A stretch of DNA of 64,000 nucleotides. It comes from Peribacillus cavernae (GTDB lineage Bacteria > Bacillota > Bacilli > Bacillales > DSM-1321). The translations under genes were made by a program, and so were the position numbers. Below the pieces are notes generated by a model. That model saw only the letters and a program-made list of their open reading frames with translations. It had not been told where the DNA came from and did no database searches. Each line of letters starts with the position of its first letter. Positions within the stretch are counted from its first letter, which is position 1. Positions 30,448-40,340 of this stretch are shown in pieces. Where the stretch lies: positions 604,367-668,366 of the forward strand of contig NZ_RYZZ01000007.1 of the NCBI RefSeq assembly GCF_003989135.1. The letters run 5' to 3'.

Positions 30448-31173
30448 ATGTCTATTAAGTCAGATAACCGGCATTTGTATCTACAAGTCATCGATCACCT
30501 TAAACAGGACATTGAAAAAGGGATATACAAAGAAAAGGAAAAGCTTCCCTCAGAGTTTGATTTAGCGAAGAAGCTTGGCGTAAGCAGAGCCACTCTAAGA
30601 GAAGCGCTTCGGATACTTGAAGAAGAAAGTGTCATTATCCGCCGTCATGGAGTGGGAACCTTTGTAAATTCAAAGCCAATGTTCACATCTGGTATCGAAC
30701 AGCTTAACAGTGTCACGAACATGATCAAGCAGGCAGGCATGAAACCAGGAACCATCTTCTTAAGTTCAACGACCGAGGAACCGACTGATGAGGACATTCG
30801 CCGTTTTTCGCGTTCATTGGATCAAGGCATTGTTTTATTAGAAAGGGTACGTACTGCAAACGGGGAACCGGTCGTTTATTGTGTCGATAAAATCCCGGAA
30901 TACATCCTCCCGCAAACATTTTCCCACGACGATGAATCGATTTTTGACATTCTCGAAAAAGAGGCGGATCGAAGAATAGCGTACGCAGTCGCACAAATTG
31001 AGCCGATCGGCTATCATGAGAAAGTTTCGCCCATCCTGGAATGTGACCCTGAAGCGGCTCTCCTTGTATTAAAACAAATGCATTTCGATGAAAAAGACGA
31101 GCCAGTTCTATATTCAGTCAATTATTTTAAAGCTGACACATTCAGTTTTCATGTTTTGCGAAAAAGAATTTAA
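30448..31173 (+). CDS. ymfC: GntR family transcriptional regulator YmfC
   Basis: A 241-residue HutC-subfamily regulator. The N-terminal winged helix (about 10-75) contains [20 protein letters not shown] and RRHGVGTFV; the C-terminal UTRA effector domain (about 95-240) contains [21 protein letters not shown] at 30448 follows TTGGAGGAACCTGC; the ATG at 30430 is too close to that site. A perfect palindrome lies just upstream. The next genes form a nucleoside-type ABC importer, so a nucleoside or related effector is plausible but unproven. Confidence 0.92.
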   Translation: MSIKSDNRHLYLQVIDHLKQDIEKGIYKEKEKLPSEFDLAKKLGVSRATLREALRILEEESVIIRRHGVGTFVNSKPMFTSGIEQLNSVTNMIKQAGMKPGTIFLSSTTEEPTDEDIRRFSRSLDQGIVLLERVRTANGEPVVYCVDKIPEYILPQTFSHDDESIFDILEKEADRRIAYAVAQIEPIGYHEKVSPILECDPEAALLVLKQMHFDEKDEPVLYSVNYFKADTFSFHVLRKRI

Positions 31174-31257
31174 CATTTTTTTGCAGGTGAAAACGCAATC
31201 ATTCTTTTTCCGTTACATTTCTGACTAATCAACTAAAATTCTTTAGGGGGAAAAACC

Positions 31258-32349
31258 TTGAAAAAGCGTAAATTTGGTTTAGCGCTGTCTTTGGTTCTTG
31301 CGGCTGGAACAATTCTTGGTGCATGCGGCAATGATAACGATTCTGAAACGAGCGGCGGCGGATCCAAGAAAGACAATTTCACAGTCGGGATGGTTACAGA
31401 CATCGGCGGTGTCGATGACAAATCATTTAACCAATCGGCATGGGAAGGTCTTCAAGAATTTGGTAAAGAAAATGGCTTGGAAAAAGGAAAAGATGGTTAT
31501 AATTACGTCCAATCTAAATCCGATGCTGACTATACAACAAACTTAAATACACTTGTGCGTAACAAGTTTGACTTGATTTACGGGATCGGTTACCTGCTGG
31601 CAGAACCAATGGGCAAAGTAGCCGATCAACGTAAAGATTCTAATTTTGCAATCGTTGACGCTGTAGTGGAGAAACCAAACGTGGCAAGCATCACATTCAC
31701 AGAGCAGCAAGGTTCCTTCCTTGTCGGCGTAATCGCTGCTAAGACGACTAAATCAAATAAGATTGGTTTCATTGGCGGTGTTGACGGCTCCCTAATTAAT
31801 AAATTTGAAGTTGGTTTCATCGCAGGTGTTAAATCTGTAAACCCTAAGGCAGATGTAAAGGTGCAGTATGCAGGAAGCTTCGGTGCTGCTGATAAAGGAC
31901 AAGCCATCGCATCCAGCATGTATTCTTCAGGCATCGACATAATCTACCACGCTTCCGGCGGAACTGGCAACGGTGTTTTTGCGGCAGCTAAAGAATTAAA
32001 GAAAAAAGATCCTGCCGACAATATTTGGGTAATCGGTGTTGACCGTGACCAATTCGAGGAAGGCAATGTGAAAGCCGGCGACAAGGAATACAACGTAACA
32101 TTAACTTCAATGGTTAAGCGCGTTGATATCGCTGTTAAAGACCTTGCTTCCAAAACGAAAAATGGCGACTTCCCAGGCGGAAAAGTCATCGAATACGGCC
32201 TCGACCAAAATGCGGTGGCAATCGCTGACCACAAAGAGAACGTTTCAGACGATGCTTTGAAGGCAGTTGAAGAATGGACTGGAAAAATCAAATCAGGCGA
32301 AATAAAAGTCCCTTCAACCCGTGACGAGTTAAAAACAATGAAATTCTAA
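31258..32349 (+). CDS. nupN: BMP family nucleoside-binding lipoprotein
   Basis: Substrate-binding lipoprotein of a BMP/PnrA-type ABC importer, attached to the outer face of the membrane. The signal peptide ends in the lipobox LGAC with Cys23. The mature 340-residue domain shows the BMP marks [20 protein letters not shown] and GIGYLLAEP. The start is TTG at 31258 behind TAGGGGGAAAAACC. It resembles B. subtilis NupN (YufN), part of a guanosine importer; here the operon sits beside ymfC instead. Two strong hairpins separate it from nupO. Confidence 0.93.
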   Translation: MKKRKFGLALSLVLAAGTILGACGNDNDSETSGGGSKKDNFTVGMVTDIGGVDDKSFNQSAWEGLQEFGKENGLEKGKDGYNYVQSKSDADYTTNLNTLVRNKFDLIYGIGYLLAEPMGKVADQRKDSNFAIVDAVVEKPNVASITFTEQQGSFLVGVIAAKTTKSNKIGFIGGVDGSLINKFEVGFIAGVKSVNPKADVKVQYAGSFGAADKGQAIASSMYSSGIDIIYHASGGTGNGVFAAAKELKKKDPADNIWVIGVDRDQFEEGNVKAGDKEYNVTLTSMVKRVDIAVKDLASKTKNGDFPGGKVIEYGLDQNAVAIADHKENVSDDALKAVEEWTGKIKSGEIKVPSTRDELKTMKF

Positions 32350-32423
32350 GAACAGAAGCGCAAGCGCCTTGTAAAAAGGAACGTTGACTAAGAGCCAAAA
32401 ATTTTTTTTAATAAGTAAATTAT

Positions 32424-32464
32424 AGGAGGAATAAATAGGGTGAGTACTGCCTTTTATTCCTCCT
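32424..32464 (+). other. 12-bp hairpin downstream of nupN
   Basis: AGGAGGAATAAA pairs perfectly with TTTATTCCTCCT around a 17-base loop. It includes a ribosome-binding-like AGGAGG that would be hidden in the stem. Probably an mRNA stability or processing structure between the lipoprotein gene and the rest of the operon. Confidence 0.6.
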
Positions 32465-32508
32465 TTATCAGGTTAGTAAACTGTATTCTATTTTTGAAGA
32501 GAGTAAAT

Positions 32509-32540
32509 GAAAAACTATAAAAAAAGTTTTATAGTTTTTC
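32509..32540 (+). terminator. AU-rich hairpin / attenuator before nupO
   Basis: GAAAAACTATAAAA and TTTTATAGTTTTTC form a perfect 14-bp stem with an AAAG loop, followed by a T-rich tract. Low GC makes it a weak terminator, consistent with partial read-through into nupOPQ. Confidence 0.5.
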
Positions 32541-32611
32541 CTTTGGTTTTTTCTCGAAAAATCCAGGGTTAGATTACCTGAACTACTCACCTTTTTAGGA
32601 GTTGATAATAA

Positions 32612-34147
32612 GTGGATTATGTGATTGAGATGCTTAATATCCGAAAGGAGTTTCCCGGCATCGTTGCCAATGATAATGTGACGCTGCAGGTGAAAAAAGG
32701 TGAAATCCATGCACTTCTCGGGGAAAATGGAGCAGGGAAGTCCACCTTGATGAACGTTCTTTTCGGATTGTACCAGCCGGAAAAAGGGGAAATCAGGGTT
32801 AAAGGAGAACCTGTTAAAATTACCGACCCGAACATTGCCAATAACCTGGGCATCGGAATGGTGCATCAGCATTTTATGCTGGTCGATCCGTTTACAGTAA
32901 CGGAAAATATCATTCTCGGTAAAGAACCCTCAAAAGCAGGGAGAATTAATTTAAATGCCGCACATAAAGATGTCCGCGAGCTTTCAGAACGCTATGGTTT
33001 ACTTGTGGATCCTGAAGCGAAAATAGCTGATATTTCCGTCGGGATGCAGCAAAGGGTCGAAATTTTGAAAACTCTCTACCGGGGAGCTGAAATTTTGATA
33101 TTTGACGAACCGACTGCCGTCCTAACGCCTCAGGAGATCAGAGAGCTGATTACCATCATGAAAACTCTTGTAAAAGAAGGTAAGTCGATTATCTTAATTA
33201 CCCATAAATTAAAGGAAATCATGGAAGTTTGCGACCGCGTCACTGTAATCCGTAAAGGAGAAGGCATCGGAACGGTAAATGTCAGTGAAACAAATCCAGA
33301 TGAGCTTGCGAGCCTGATGGTAGGCCGTGATGTAGTCTTTAAAACAGGGAAATCGCAATCAAAGCCTGCGGGTAGCGTCTTAGAAATTGCAGACTTGGCC
33401 GTGAATGATTCACGCGGCGTAAAGGCCGTCAAAGGTCTTAATCTTACAGTCAGAGCAGGTGAAATTGTCGGCATTGCCGGGGTGGACGGGAACGGCCAGT
33501 CCGAACTGGTCGAAGCGATTACCGGACTTCGAAAAGCAGGAGCTGGCTCCATTAAAATCAATGGAAAAGAGATTAAGAATAGCACACCGCGGAAAATAAC
33601 TGAATCAGGGATAAGCCATATCCCCCAGGACCGCCATAAGCACGGACTGGTACTCGATTACACAATCGGCGAAAATATCGTGTTGCAAACGTATTATCAA
33701 AAACCAAATTCCAGAAATGGTGTCTTAAATTATCGCAACATTTATCAAAAAGCAAGAGCGTTAATCACTGAATTTGACGTAAGAACACCCAGTGAATATA
33801 CACCTGCACGTGCTCTATCCGGCGGGAACCAGCAAAAAGCAATAATCGGCCGTGAAATAAACCGTGATCCCGATTTGTTGATTGCCGCACAGCCTACCCG
33901 AGGGCTCGATGTCGGGGCGATTGAATATATTCATAGACGTCTGATTGAACAGCGTGATACCGGGAAAGCGGTCTTGCTGGTTTCCTTTGAGCTGGATGAA
34001 ATCATGAACGTCAGTGACCGCATTGCGGTTATTTATGAAGGCGAAATCGTTGCCGTCGTCAATCCTAATGAAACGACGGAGCAGGAGCTGGGATTATTGA
34101 TGGCCGGCAGTAAGCGTAAGGAAGCAGGTGGATCCACTCATGTCTAG
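32612..34147 (+). CDS. nupO: Nucleoside ABC transporter ATP-binding protein
   Basis: Double ATPase of the importer, 511 residues. First cassette: Walker A GENGAGKST, signature SVGMQQR, Walker B LIFDEPTAVLT. Second cassette: GVDGNGQSE in place of a full Walker A, signature LSGGNQQK, and LLIAAQPTRGLDVG. The degenerate second Walker A is typical of sugar/nucleoside importers of this class. It starts with GTG at 32612 after TTAGGAG. It overlaps nupP by eight bases. Confidence 0.94.
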   Translation: MDYVIEMLNIRKEFPGIVANDNVTLQVKKGEIHALLGENGAGKSTLMNVLFGLYQPEKGEIRVKGEPVKITDPNIANNLGIGMVHQHFMLVDPFTVTENIILGKEPSKAGRINLNAAHKDVRELSERYGLLVDPEAKIADISVGMQQRVEILKTLYRGAEILIFDEPTAVLTPQEIRELITIMKTLVKEGKSIILITHKLKEIMEVCDRVTVIRKGEGIGTVNVSETNPDELASLMVGRDVVFKTGKSQSKPAGSVLEIADLAVNDSRGVKAVKGLNLTVRAGEIVGIAGVDGNGQSELVEAITGLRKAGAGSIKINGKEIKNSTPRKITESGISHIPQDRHKHGLVLDYTIGENIVLQTYYQKPNSRNGVLNYRNIYQKARALITEFDVRTPSEYTPARALSGGNQQKAIIGREINRDPDLLIAAQPTRGLDVGAIEYIHRRLIEQRDTGKAVLLVSFELDEIMNVSDRIAVIYEGEIVAVVNPNETTEQELGLLMAGSKRKEAGGSTHV

Positions 34148-35186
34148 AAAGTTATTAAATATATCCATTCCTGTTATTTCGGTCTTGCTGGGATTGCTGG
34201 CAGGTGCGGTCATCATGCTTGTCAGCGGCTACGATCCGATTCAAGGATACTCGGCCATGCTATCAGGTATATTCGGAGATGAATACTATCTGGGCGAAAC
34301 AGTCCGCCAAATCACTCCCTATATTCTTGCCGGGCTTGCGGTCGCGTTTGCATTCAGAACCGGCCTCTTCAATATCGGGGTAGAGGGGCAATTGATCGTA
34401 GGCTGGATCGCGGCAGTCTGGGTAGGAACGGAATTCGATTTTCCTAAAGTCATCCACTTGCCGCTTGCAGTGCTTGCGGGTGCAGCGGCCGGAGCCTTTT
34501 GGGCATTTATCCCAGGATTATTAAAGGCGAAATACAGGGTCCACGAAGTTATCGTGACGATCATGCTTAACTATACGGCTTTGCATGTGACCAATTATTT
34601 AATCGTAAATGTACTGTCTGATAAACAGGACAAGACAGAAAATATTGCTGAAACGGCATCGTTACGTTCGGTATTATTTGAAAACTTGACAGATCTGTCC
34701 CGTATGCATTGGGGAATCATCATCGCGCTTATTTGCGCCATTTTCATGTGGTTTATCCTTGAAAAGACAACGACCGGCTTTGAATTAAAAGCAGTCGGTT
34801 TCAACCAGCATGCATCTGAATATGCAGGCATGAGCGTTAAAAGAAACATCATTCTTTCGATGGTCATTTCCGGAGCATTCGCAGGTCTTGCCGGCGCTAT
34901 GGAGGGGCTTGGAACATTCGGTTATGCAGCGATTAAAGGCGGTTTTACCGGGGTCGGCTTCGATGGCATCGCGGTCGCATTGCTTGGTGGAAACGCGGCA
35001 ATCGGTGTTGTGTTAGCGGCAGCATTATTCGGCGGATTGAAAAATGGGGCTTTGAATATGCCGCTTGAAGCAGGGGTACCAAACGAAATTGTTGATATTG
35101 TGATTGCGTTAATCATTTTCTTTGTGGCATCAAGCTATTTTATCCGCTGGATTATTTCACGTTTGTCTAAAAAGGGGGCGAAATAG
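34140..35186 (+). CDS. nupP: Nucleoside ABC transporter permease 1
   Basis: Inner-membrane permease of the BPD_transp_2 family, 348 residues with about eight to ten hydrophobic segments. The family signature FRTGLFNIGVEGQLIVG lies near residue 80. ATG at 34140 lies inside the end of nupO with AGGTGG upstream; an in-frame GTG at 34128 is an alternative. It forms a heterodimer with NupQ. Confidence 0.92.
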   Translation: MSRKLLNISIPVISVLLGLLAGAVIMLVSGYDPIQGYSAMLSGIFGDEYYLGETVRQITPYILAGLAVAFAFRTGLFNIGVEGQLIVGWIAAVWVGTEFDFPKVIHLPLAVLAGAAAGAFWAFIPGLLKAKYRVHEVIVTIMLNYTALHVTNYLIVNVLSDKQDKTENIAETASLRSVLFENLTDLSRMHWGIIIALICAIFMWFILEKTTTGFELKAVGFNQHASEYAGMSVKRNIILSMVISGAFAGLAGAMEGLGTFGYAAIKGGFTGVGFDGIAVALLGGNAAIGVVLAAALFGGLKNGALNMPLEAGVPNEIVDIVIALIIFFVASSYFIRWIISRLSKKGAK

Positions 35187-36146
35187 GTGGATCTCTATCA
35201 TATCTTGCAAATTATCGTCCCATCGATGATTGCCCTTGCCGCCCCACTTATCTTCACTGCACTCGGAGGCGTTTTCTCAGAGCGGGCCGGGGTTGTGAAT
35301 ATCGGCCTCGAAGGGTTGATGGTAATCGGTGCGTTTGTCAGTATCGTTTTTAATTTAACATTCGATGAACAGCTTGGGGCGTGGACACCATGGATCTCCA
35401 TCCTCGCAGCAATGCTTATGTCGATGATTTTCTCGCTGTTCCATGCAGTGGCTTCGATCACCTTCCGTGCCGACCAGACCGTCAGCGGGGTAGCCATCAA
35501 TTTGCTCGCTGTTGGGCTGTCTTTATTCCTTGTCAAGAAAATTTATGACAAGGGACAAACGGATATCATTAAGGAAACATTCGATAAGATTGATATTCCG
35601 GTGTTAAGCGATATCCCAGTTCTCGGAAAGATTTTCTTTTCGAACGGGTATTACATTTCCTATATTGCGATTCTGTTATCTGTAGCAGTCTGGTACGTTG
35701 TCTACAAGACCCCATTTGGATTGCGGCTCCGTTCCGTCGGAGAACATCCAATGGCGGCTGACACAATGGGAATCAATGTTTACAGGATGCGCTATCTTGG
35801 TGTTATGCTTTCAGGTGCGCTCGGCGGAATCGGCGGGGCTGTACATGCGCTAACGGTAACACTGGATTTCAGCCATTCGACAATCAATGGGCAAGGCTTT
35901 ATGGCCATTGCTGCGATGATCTTTGGTAAATGGCATCCGCTAGGTGCGATGGGTGCCGGTTTGTTCTTCGGCCTGGCGCAAAGCTTGAGCATCGTTGGCG
36001 CAAGCCTGCCGTTCTTTAAAGATATCCCGGCTGTCTACTTATTGATTGCTCCTTATATTTTAACGATTATTGCACTGACCGGATTTATCGGAAGAGCAGA
36101 TGCTCCCAGGGCATCAGGCCAGCCATATATCAAAGGGAAAAGATAA
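35187..36146 (+). CDS. nupQ: Nucleoside ABC transporter permease 2
   Basis: Second permease, 319 residues, with the matching signature ERAGVVNIGLEGLMVIGAF near residue 35 and repeated membrane helices. It starts with GTG directly after the nupP stop, with AAAGGGGGCG as ribosome-binding site. The four genes nupNOPQ make a complete importer (binding protein, fused ATPase, two permeases). A terminator follows six bases after the stop. Confidence 0.92.
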   Translation: MDLYHILQIIVPSMIALAAPLIFTALGGVFSERAGVVNIGLEGLMVIGAFVSIVFNLTFDEQLGAWTPWISILAAMLMSMIFSLFHAVASITFRADQTVSGVAINLLAVGLSLFLVKKIYDKGQTDIIKETFDKIDIPVLSDIPVLGKIFFSNGYYISYIAILLSVAVWYVVYKTPFGLRLRSVGEHPMAADTMGINVYRMRYLGVMLSGALGGIGGAVHALTVTLDFSHSTINGQGFMAIAAMIFGKWHPLGAMGAGLFFGLAQSLSIVGASLPFFKDIPAVYLLIAPYILTIIALTGFIGRADAPRASGQPYIKGKR

Positions 36147-36152
36147 AGGAAG

Positions 36153-36179
36153 CTGTCTGCAAATTGCAGGCAGTTTTTT
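36153..36179 (+). terminator. Terminator after nupQ
   Basis: CTGTCTGC pairs with GCAGGCAG (one G-U pair) around AAATT, followed by six T. Confidence 0.85.
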
Positions 36180-36413
36180 AACTTATATAAAAAAGTATCG
36201 GTTAATAATAATAACATTATGTAAACAATTTATTTTTTTGAAAAGTTCGTACCGCTTGCATGAAATTTCCATTACCCTGTATATTTTAAATAGGAGAAAG
36301 AATGTAATCGATATCCCTGCGCTTTGGTTTTTCGTGGTACATGTTTAAAAGGTTCCCATTCTACAAACAATATGGCTAATGACATTAGTTTATTAAACAA
36401 GGAGGACATTTGA

Positions 36414-37691
36414 ATGGCGATTGCTTCGGATATCGTGAAAGCCAGACCGGGCTATAATCTTCATATCGTAAAAACAGAAAAGTATAAAACCAACACCCTG
36501 GTCTTTAAAATGAAAGCACCTTTAACCACTGAAACAGTTACCTACAGATCGCTGCTGCCGTATGTTTTGCAGAGTACCACAAAAACGCACCAGACTTCCA
36601 CGGAATTACGCTCTTATCTGGACGATTTATACGGGGCCAGCCTTTATGTCGATGTGGCGAAAAAAGGAGAATATCAAGTTATCAGTTTTACGATGGAAAT
36701 TGCCAACGAGAAATTCCTTTCCGACCCAACCCCTTTGCTTTCGAAAGGCTTTGAACTGCTGATGGCGGTCGTTTTCCAACCTAAAACAGAGGGGGGAGCA
36801 TTTGCTGCCAATACGGTGTTAAAAGAAAAACGGTCTTTAAAACAGCGGATTCAATCGATATACGATGATAAAATGCGCTTTTCCACCCAGCGTCTCGTTG
36901 AAGAAATGTGCCAGGGTGAACCGTACGCACTGGAACCGATGGGGAATGAGGGTGATTTAGATGAAATCACTCCTGAGCTTTTATACACTTATTATCAAAA
37001 AGCGCTCTTCGAAGATGAAATTGACTTTTACATTATTGGAGATGTCAATGGAGCTGAAGTGGAAGAACTGGCCGATACGTATATAAGCCTCAAGGAAAGA
37101 CAACCCAAGAAAATAACACCTGTTCAGAAAAAGGTCGAAAAAGAGAAAGAAGTGACTGAACAGCAGGATCTAAAACAAGGGAAATTGAACATTGGATACC
37201 GTACCAATATCCTGTACGGAGATCCTGACTACTATGCACTGCAGCTTTTTAATGGGATTTTTGGCGGATTTTCTCACTCAAAGCTTTTTATTAATGTACG
37301 TGAAAAAGCCAGCCTTGCCTACTATGCTTCTTCCCGGATCGAAAGCCATAAAGGATTGCTGATGGTCATGTCCGGAATCGAAAATAAGAATTACGGGCAG
37401 GCACTAGAGATTATCCGCCAACAAATGAAGGAAATGAAACAGGGGAATTTTACAGAGGAGGAACTGTCCCAGACAAAGGCAGTTGTGAAGAACCAGATAT
37501 TAGAAACGATCGATGTCGCACGGGGCTTGATTGAAATCCTGTATCATAATGTCATATCAAGAAACAGTGTCCCCCTCGATGAATGGCTGGAAAGAACTGA
37601 AAGAACAACCAAAGAAGAAATTGTCAAGGTTGGCGAGAAGATTGAATGTGACACGATTTATTTCCTAACTGGAACGGAGGTGCAGGAATAA
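36414..37691 (+). CDS. ymfF: M16 family protein YmfF (inactive type)
   Basis: A 425-residue M16-fold protein. The usual HxxEH zinc motif is absent at the expected place near the N terminus (LLPYVLQSTTKTHQT), so it is predicted to be the non-catalytic partner of YmfH. The C-terminal M16 domain is recognisable (FGGFSHSKLFINVREKASLA). AAGGAGGACATTTGA precedes ATG. The stop overlaps the ymfH start by one base (TAATG), which fits a two-subunit complex. Confidence 0.92.
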   Translation: MAIASDIVKARPGYNLHIVKTEKYKTNTLVFKMKAPLTTETVTYRSLLPYVLQSTTKTHQTSTELRSYLDDLYGASLYVDVAKKGEYQVISFTMEIANEKFLSDPTPLLSKGFELLMAVVFQPKTEGGAFAANTVLKEKRSLKQRIQSIYDDKMRFSTQRLVEEMCQGEPYALEPMGNEGDLDEITPELLYTYYQKALFEDEIDFYIIGDVNGAEVEELADTYISLKERQPKKITPVQKKVEKEKEVTEQQDLKQGKLNIGYRTNILYGDPDYYALQLFNGIFGGFSHSKLFINVREKASLAYYASSRIESHKGLLMVMSGIENKNYGQALEIIRQQMKEMKQGNFTEEELSQTKAVVKNQILETIDVARGLIEILYHNVISRNSVPLDEWLERTERTTKEEIVKVGEKIECDTIYFLTGTEVQE

Positions 37692-38977
37692 TGGAGAAAA
37701 TTCCGTTTGGTCAGCTGCAGGAAGAATTGTTTCATGAGAAGATGGAGAATGGTTTACAAGTGTATATCTTGCCGAAAAAGGGATTTAACAAATCATTTGC
37801 AACATTTACGACAAAATATGGCTCTGTCGATAATCATTTTAAGCCGCTCACTAAAGAAGGATTCGTAAAGGTTCCCGACGGAATCGCCCACTTCTTGGAA
37901 CATAAATTGTTCGAAAAAGAGGATGGAGACGTATTTCAGCAATTCAGCAAACAGGGAGCTTCTGCCAATGCCTTCACCTCTTTTACTAGGACTGCGTATC
38001 TGTTTTCCAGCACTTTTGATTTCGAAAAAAACCTGACAACATTAATTGATTTTGTCCAGGAGCCGTATTTTTCGGAAAAAACAGTTGAAAAAGAAAAGGG
38101 AATCATTGGCCAGGAAATCAATATGTACGATGACAATGCAGATTGGCGCCTCTACTTTGGCTGCATCGAGAATATGTATCAAAATCATCCAGTGAAAATC
38201 GATATTGCCGGCACGGTGGAATCGATTGCAGGAATAAACAAGGATATGCTCTACGAATGTTATGAAACGTTCTATCATCCAAGCAATATGCTTTTGTTCA
38301 TCGTCGGACCGGTAGATCCGGATCAGACGATGGAGTTAATCCGGAACAACCAAAACAGCAAGGAATACAAGGAGCTGCCGGCAATCGAAAGGCGGTTTGA
38401 GACAGAACAAGCAGCTGTGGCAAAGAAAAGTCAAATTTTGAAAATGAATGTACAAACACCAAAAGTAATGGTCGGGATAAAAGCGACAGATGTTCACTTG
38501 TCCGGCCCTGAAATGCTGAAAGCAGAACTTGCGGCTAACATCCTGCTTGAAGTTCTTTTTGGAAAAAGCTCTGACTTGTATGAAGACTTGTATTCAGAAG
38601 GGTTTATTGATCAATCCTTTTCCTATGATTTCACGCAAGAACAGGGTTTTGGCTTTGCCTTAATCGGCGGAGATTCCGCCCGGCCCGATGAGTTAACCGA
38701 AAACCTGAAGCAGATATTGCTGAAGGCCAAATCCGGCGCAGGCATCACCGAAGAAAGCGTCAGCAGGACGATAAAGAAAAAAATCGGGACGTTTCTTCGT
38801 GCCTTGAATTCACCGGAATACATTGCCAACCAATTTACCCGATACGCTTTTAACGATATGGATCTATTCGAGGTAGTCCCTATTCTTGAACAGATTACCC
38901 ATAACGACGTTAAACAAGCGGCTGTAGGTTTGATAGATGAAGAACGAATCACCGTTTGTCAAGTATTGCCAAAATAA
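37691..38977 (+). CDS. ymfH: M16 zinc protease YmfH
   Basis: Catalytic M16 protease of 428 residues with HFLEHKLFEK (zinc motif, about residue 67) and the downstream ligand region KEKGIIGQEINMYDDNADWR. It is translated together with YmfF. In the family, active and inactive M16 proteins often pair to build a closed degradation chamber; that arrangement here is inferred. The substrate is unknown. Confidence 0.93.
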   Translation: MEKIPFGQLQEELFHEKMENGLQVYILPKKGFNKSFATFTTKYGSVDNHFKPLTKEGFVKVPDGIAHFLEHKLFEKEDGDVFQQFSKQGASANAFTSFTRTAYLFSSTFDFEKNLTTLIDFVQEPYFSEKTVEKEKGIIGQEINMYDDNADWRLYFGCIENMYQNHPVKIDIAGTVESIAGINKDMLYECYETFYHPSNMLLFIVGPVDPDQTMELIRNNQNSKEYKELPAIERRFETEQAAVAKKSQILKMNVQTPKVMVGIKATDVHLSGPEMLKAELAANILLEVLFGKSSDLYEDLYSEGFIDQSFSYDFTQEQGFGFALIGGDSARPDELTENLKQILLKAKSGAGITEESVSRTIKKKIGTFLRALNSPEYIANQFTRYAFNDMDLFEVVPILEQITHNDVKQAAVGLIDEERITVCQVLPK

Positions 38978-38985
38978 TCATCCGT

Positions 38986-39016
38986 AAAAACCTTGCCGGA
39001 TTAAGGCAAGGTTTTT
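38986..39016 (+). terminator. Bidirectional terminator after ymfH
   Basis: AAAAACCTTGCC pairs with GGCAAGGTTTTT around GGATTAA. Confidence 0.85.
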
Positions 39017-39065
39017 ACACAGAGTTTCACCTAGAGATACCACAATATAAAGGAGGAGCAAGCGG

Positions 39066-39791
39066 ATGGGAAAACGTTTTGCCCTTATTACCGGAGCAAG
39101 TGGAGGAATCGGACGGGCCATTGCCTTAAAGCTGGCACAGGAGAAGTATTCTTTATATTTGCATTACAATAGAAATGAAAAAGCGATTGATCAACTACTA
39201 TCAGAGCTTTCGCCATTTGACATCGAGCTGATTCCAATCCAGGCTGATTTGGGGGAAAAAGATGGTTATAAGAAGCTTTCTGAAAATATATTTTCGCTTG
39301 CAGCAATCGTATTGAACAGCGGGAATAGTTACTACGGCTTGATCACAGATATGGACGAAGCGATTGTTGACCAGATGGTCCAGCTTCATGTTACTTCTCC
39401 GTTTTTGTTAACAAAAGAACTTTTGCCAAAGCTCAAGTTTCAGGAAAATAGTGCAATAGTTGCAGTTACTTCGATTTGGGGGGAGACAGGGGCTTCTTTT
39501 GAAGTGCTTTATTCCATGGTAAAAGGCGGGCAAAATGCGTTTATTAAAGCATTGAGCAAAGAATTGTCTTTAAGTGGAATCCGGGTCAACGGGGTTTCCC
39601 CAGGTGCTATTTCTACCGTGATGTTAGAATCATTTAGTGAAGATGAACTGGAGCTGATAAAGGCGGATATTCCAATGGGCAGGGTTGGTGTTCCCGAGGA
39701 AGTGGCTGACGCCGTGGCCTACTTATTATCCGATAAAGCCTCTTATATTACAGGGCAAATACTTGGGGTAAATGGGGGCTGGTATAGCTGA
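39066..39791 (+). CDS. ymfI: Short-chain dehydrogenase YmfI
   Basis: SDR-family oxidoreductase of 241 residues: TGASGGIGRAIAL (NADP binding), NSGNSYYG in place of NNAG, and the catalytic serine/YxxxK (TSIWGETG, YSMVK, about residues 137-155). B. subtilis YmfI is reported to reduce the aminopentanone modification on elongation factor P; this gene sits in the same context, so the same role is likely but inferred. It has its own ribosome-binding site (AAAGGAGGAGC). Confidence 0.9.
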   Translation: MGKRFALITGASGGIGRAIALKLAQEKYSLYLHYNRNEKAIDQLLSELSPFDIELIPIQADLGEKDGYKKLSENIFSLAAIVLNSGNSYYGLITDMDEAIVDQMVQLHVTSPFLLTKELLPKLKFQENSAIVAVTSIWGETGASFEVLYSMVKGGQNAFIKALSKELSLSGIRVNGVSPGAISTVMLESFSEDELELIKADIPMGRVGVPEEVADAVAYLLSDKASYITGQILGVNGGWYS

Positions 39792-39880
39792 TACATGAGA
39801 TTGCTTAAAATTATTGTATAAATACTGCCTTTCCATCGCAAAATATGGATGTACCATTTTAAAGGAAAGGATGATCATAA

Positions 39881-40138
39881 ATGTCTGTATTGGATAATTG
39901 GGATCAATGGAAAAACTTTTTAGGCGACAGACTGCAACAGGGAGAGCATCAGGGTCTTTCCCAAAACTCTGTTAATGATTTAGCATTTGAAATCGGCGAT
40001 TACCTTGCTAAACAGGTCGATCCAAAAAATGATCAGGAAAGAGTGCTTGCTGATCTTTGGTCGGTGGCGTCTGATGAAGAAAAGCATTCCATTGCCAGCG
40101 TAATGGTAAAATTAGTCGAAAATAACGGCGGACAATAA
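39881..40138 (+). CDS. ymfJ: DUF3243 protein YmfJ
   Basis: An 85-residue cytoplasmic protein. The start MSVLDNWDQWKNFLGDRL and the conserved ending WSVASDEEKHSIASVMVKLV identify the DUF3243 family, found between ymfI and ymfK in Bacilli. AAAGGAAAGGATGATCATAA precedes ATG. It has its own terminator. The function is unknown. Confidence 0.92.
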   Translation: MSVLDNWDQWKNFLGDRLQQGEHQGLSQNSVNDLAFEIGDYLAKQVDPKNDQERVLADLWSVASDEEKHSIASVMVKLVENNGGQ

Positions 40139-40155
40139 TATTTATGTTTTAAAGG

Positions 40156-40185
40156 CCCCTTCCATTTGGCGGAAGGGGATTTTTA
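40156..40185 (+). terminator. Terminator after ymfJ
   Basis: CCCCTTCC pairs with GGAAGGGG around ATTTGGC, followed by ATTTTTATTT. Confidence 0.85.
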
Positions 40186-40340
40186 TTTAAGCATTTTTAA
40201 AAGGATTTTTCTTTTAACTTACTATAAAATGCTATATGATAGATTCTAGACAAGAAATGCCGGAGTTTTCCTGCATATACAGAGTGTTATCTTCAGTGTC
40301 AAAAAGTGCCGGATTTTGTCGCTTAGAAGGAGTGGTTGTG

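Noticed and set aside
36100..36348. 82-codon open frame across the nupQ terminator
   Set aside because: It begins inside nupQ and reads through a strong terminator; no ribosome-binding site.
40236..40340. Longer N terminus for YmfK
   Set aside because: The extra 35 residues include the promoter-like region, lack a ribosome-binding site and are not part of the family start as I know it.
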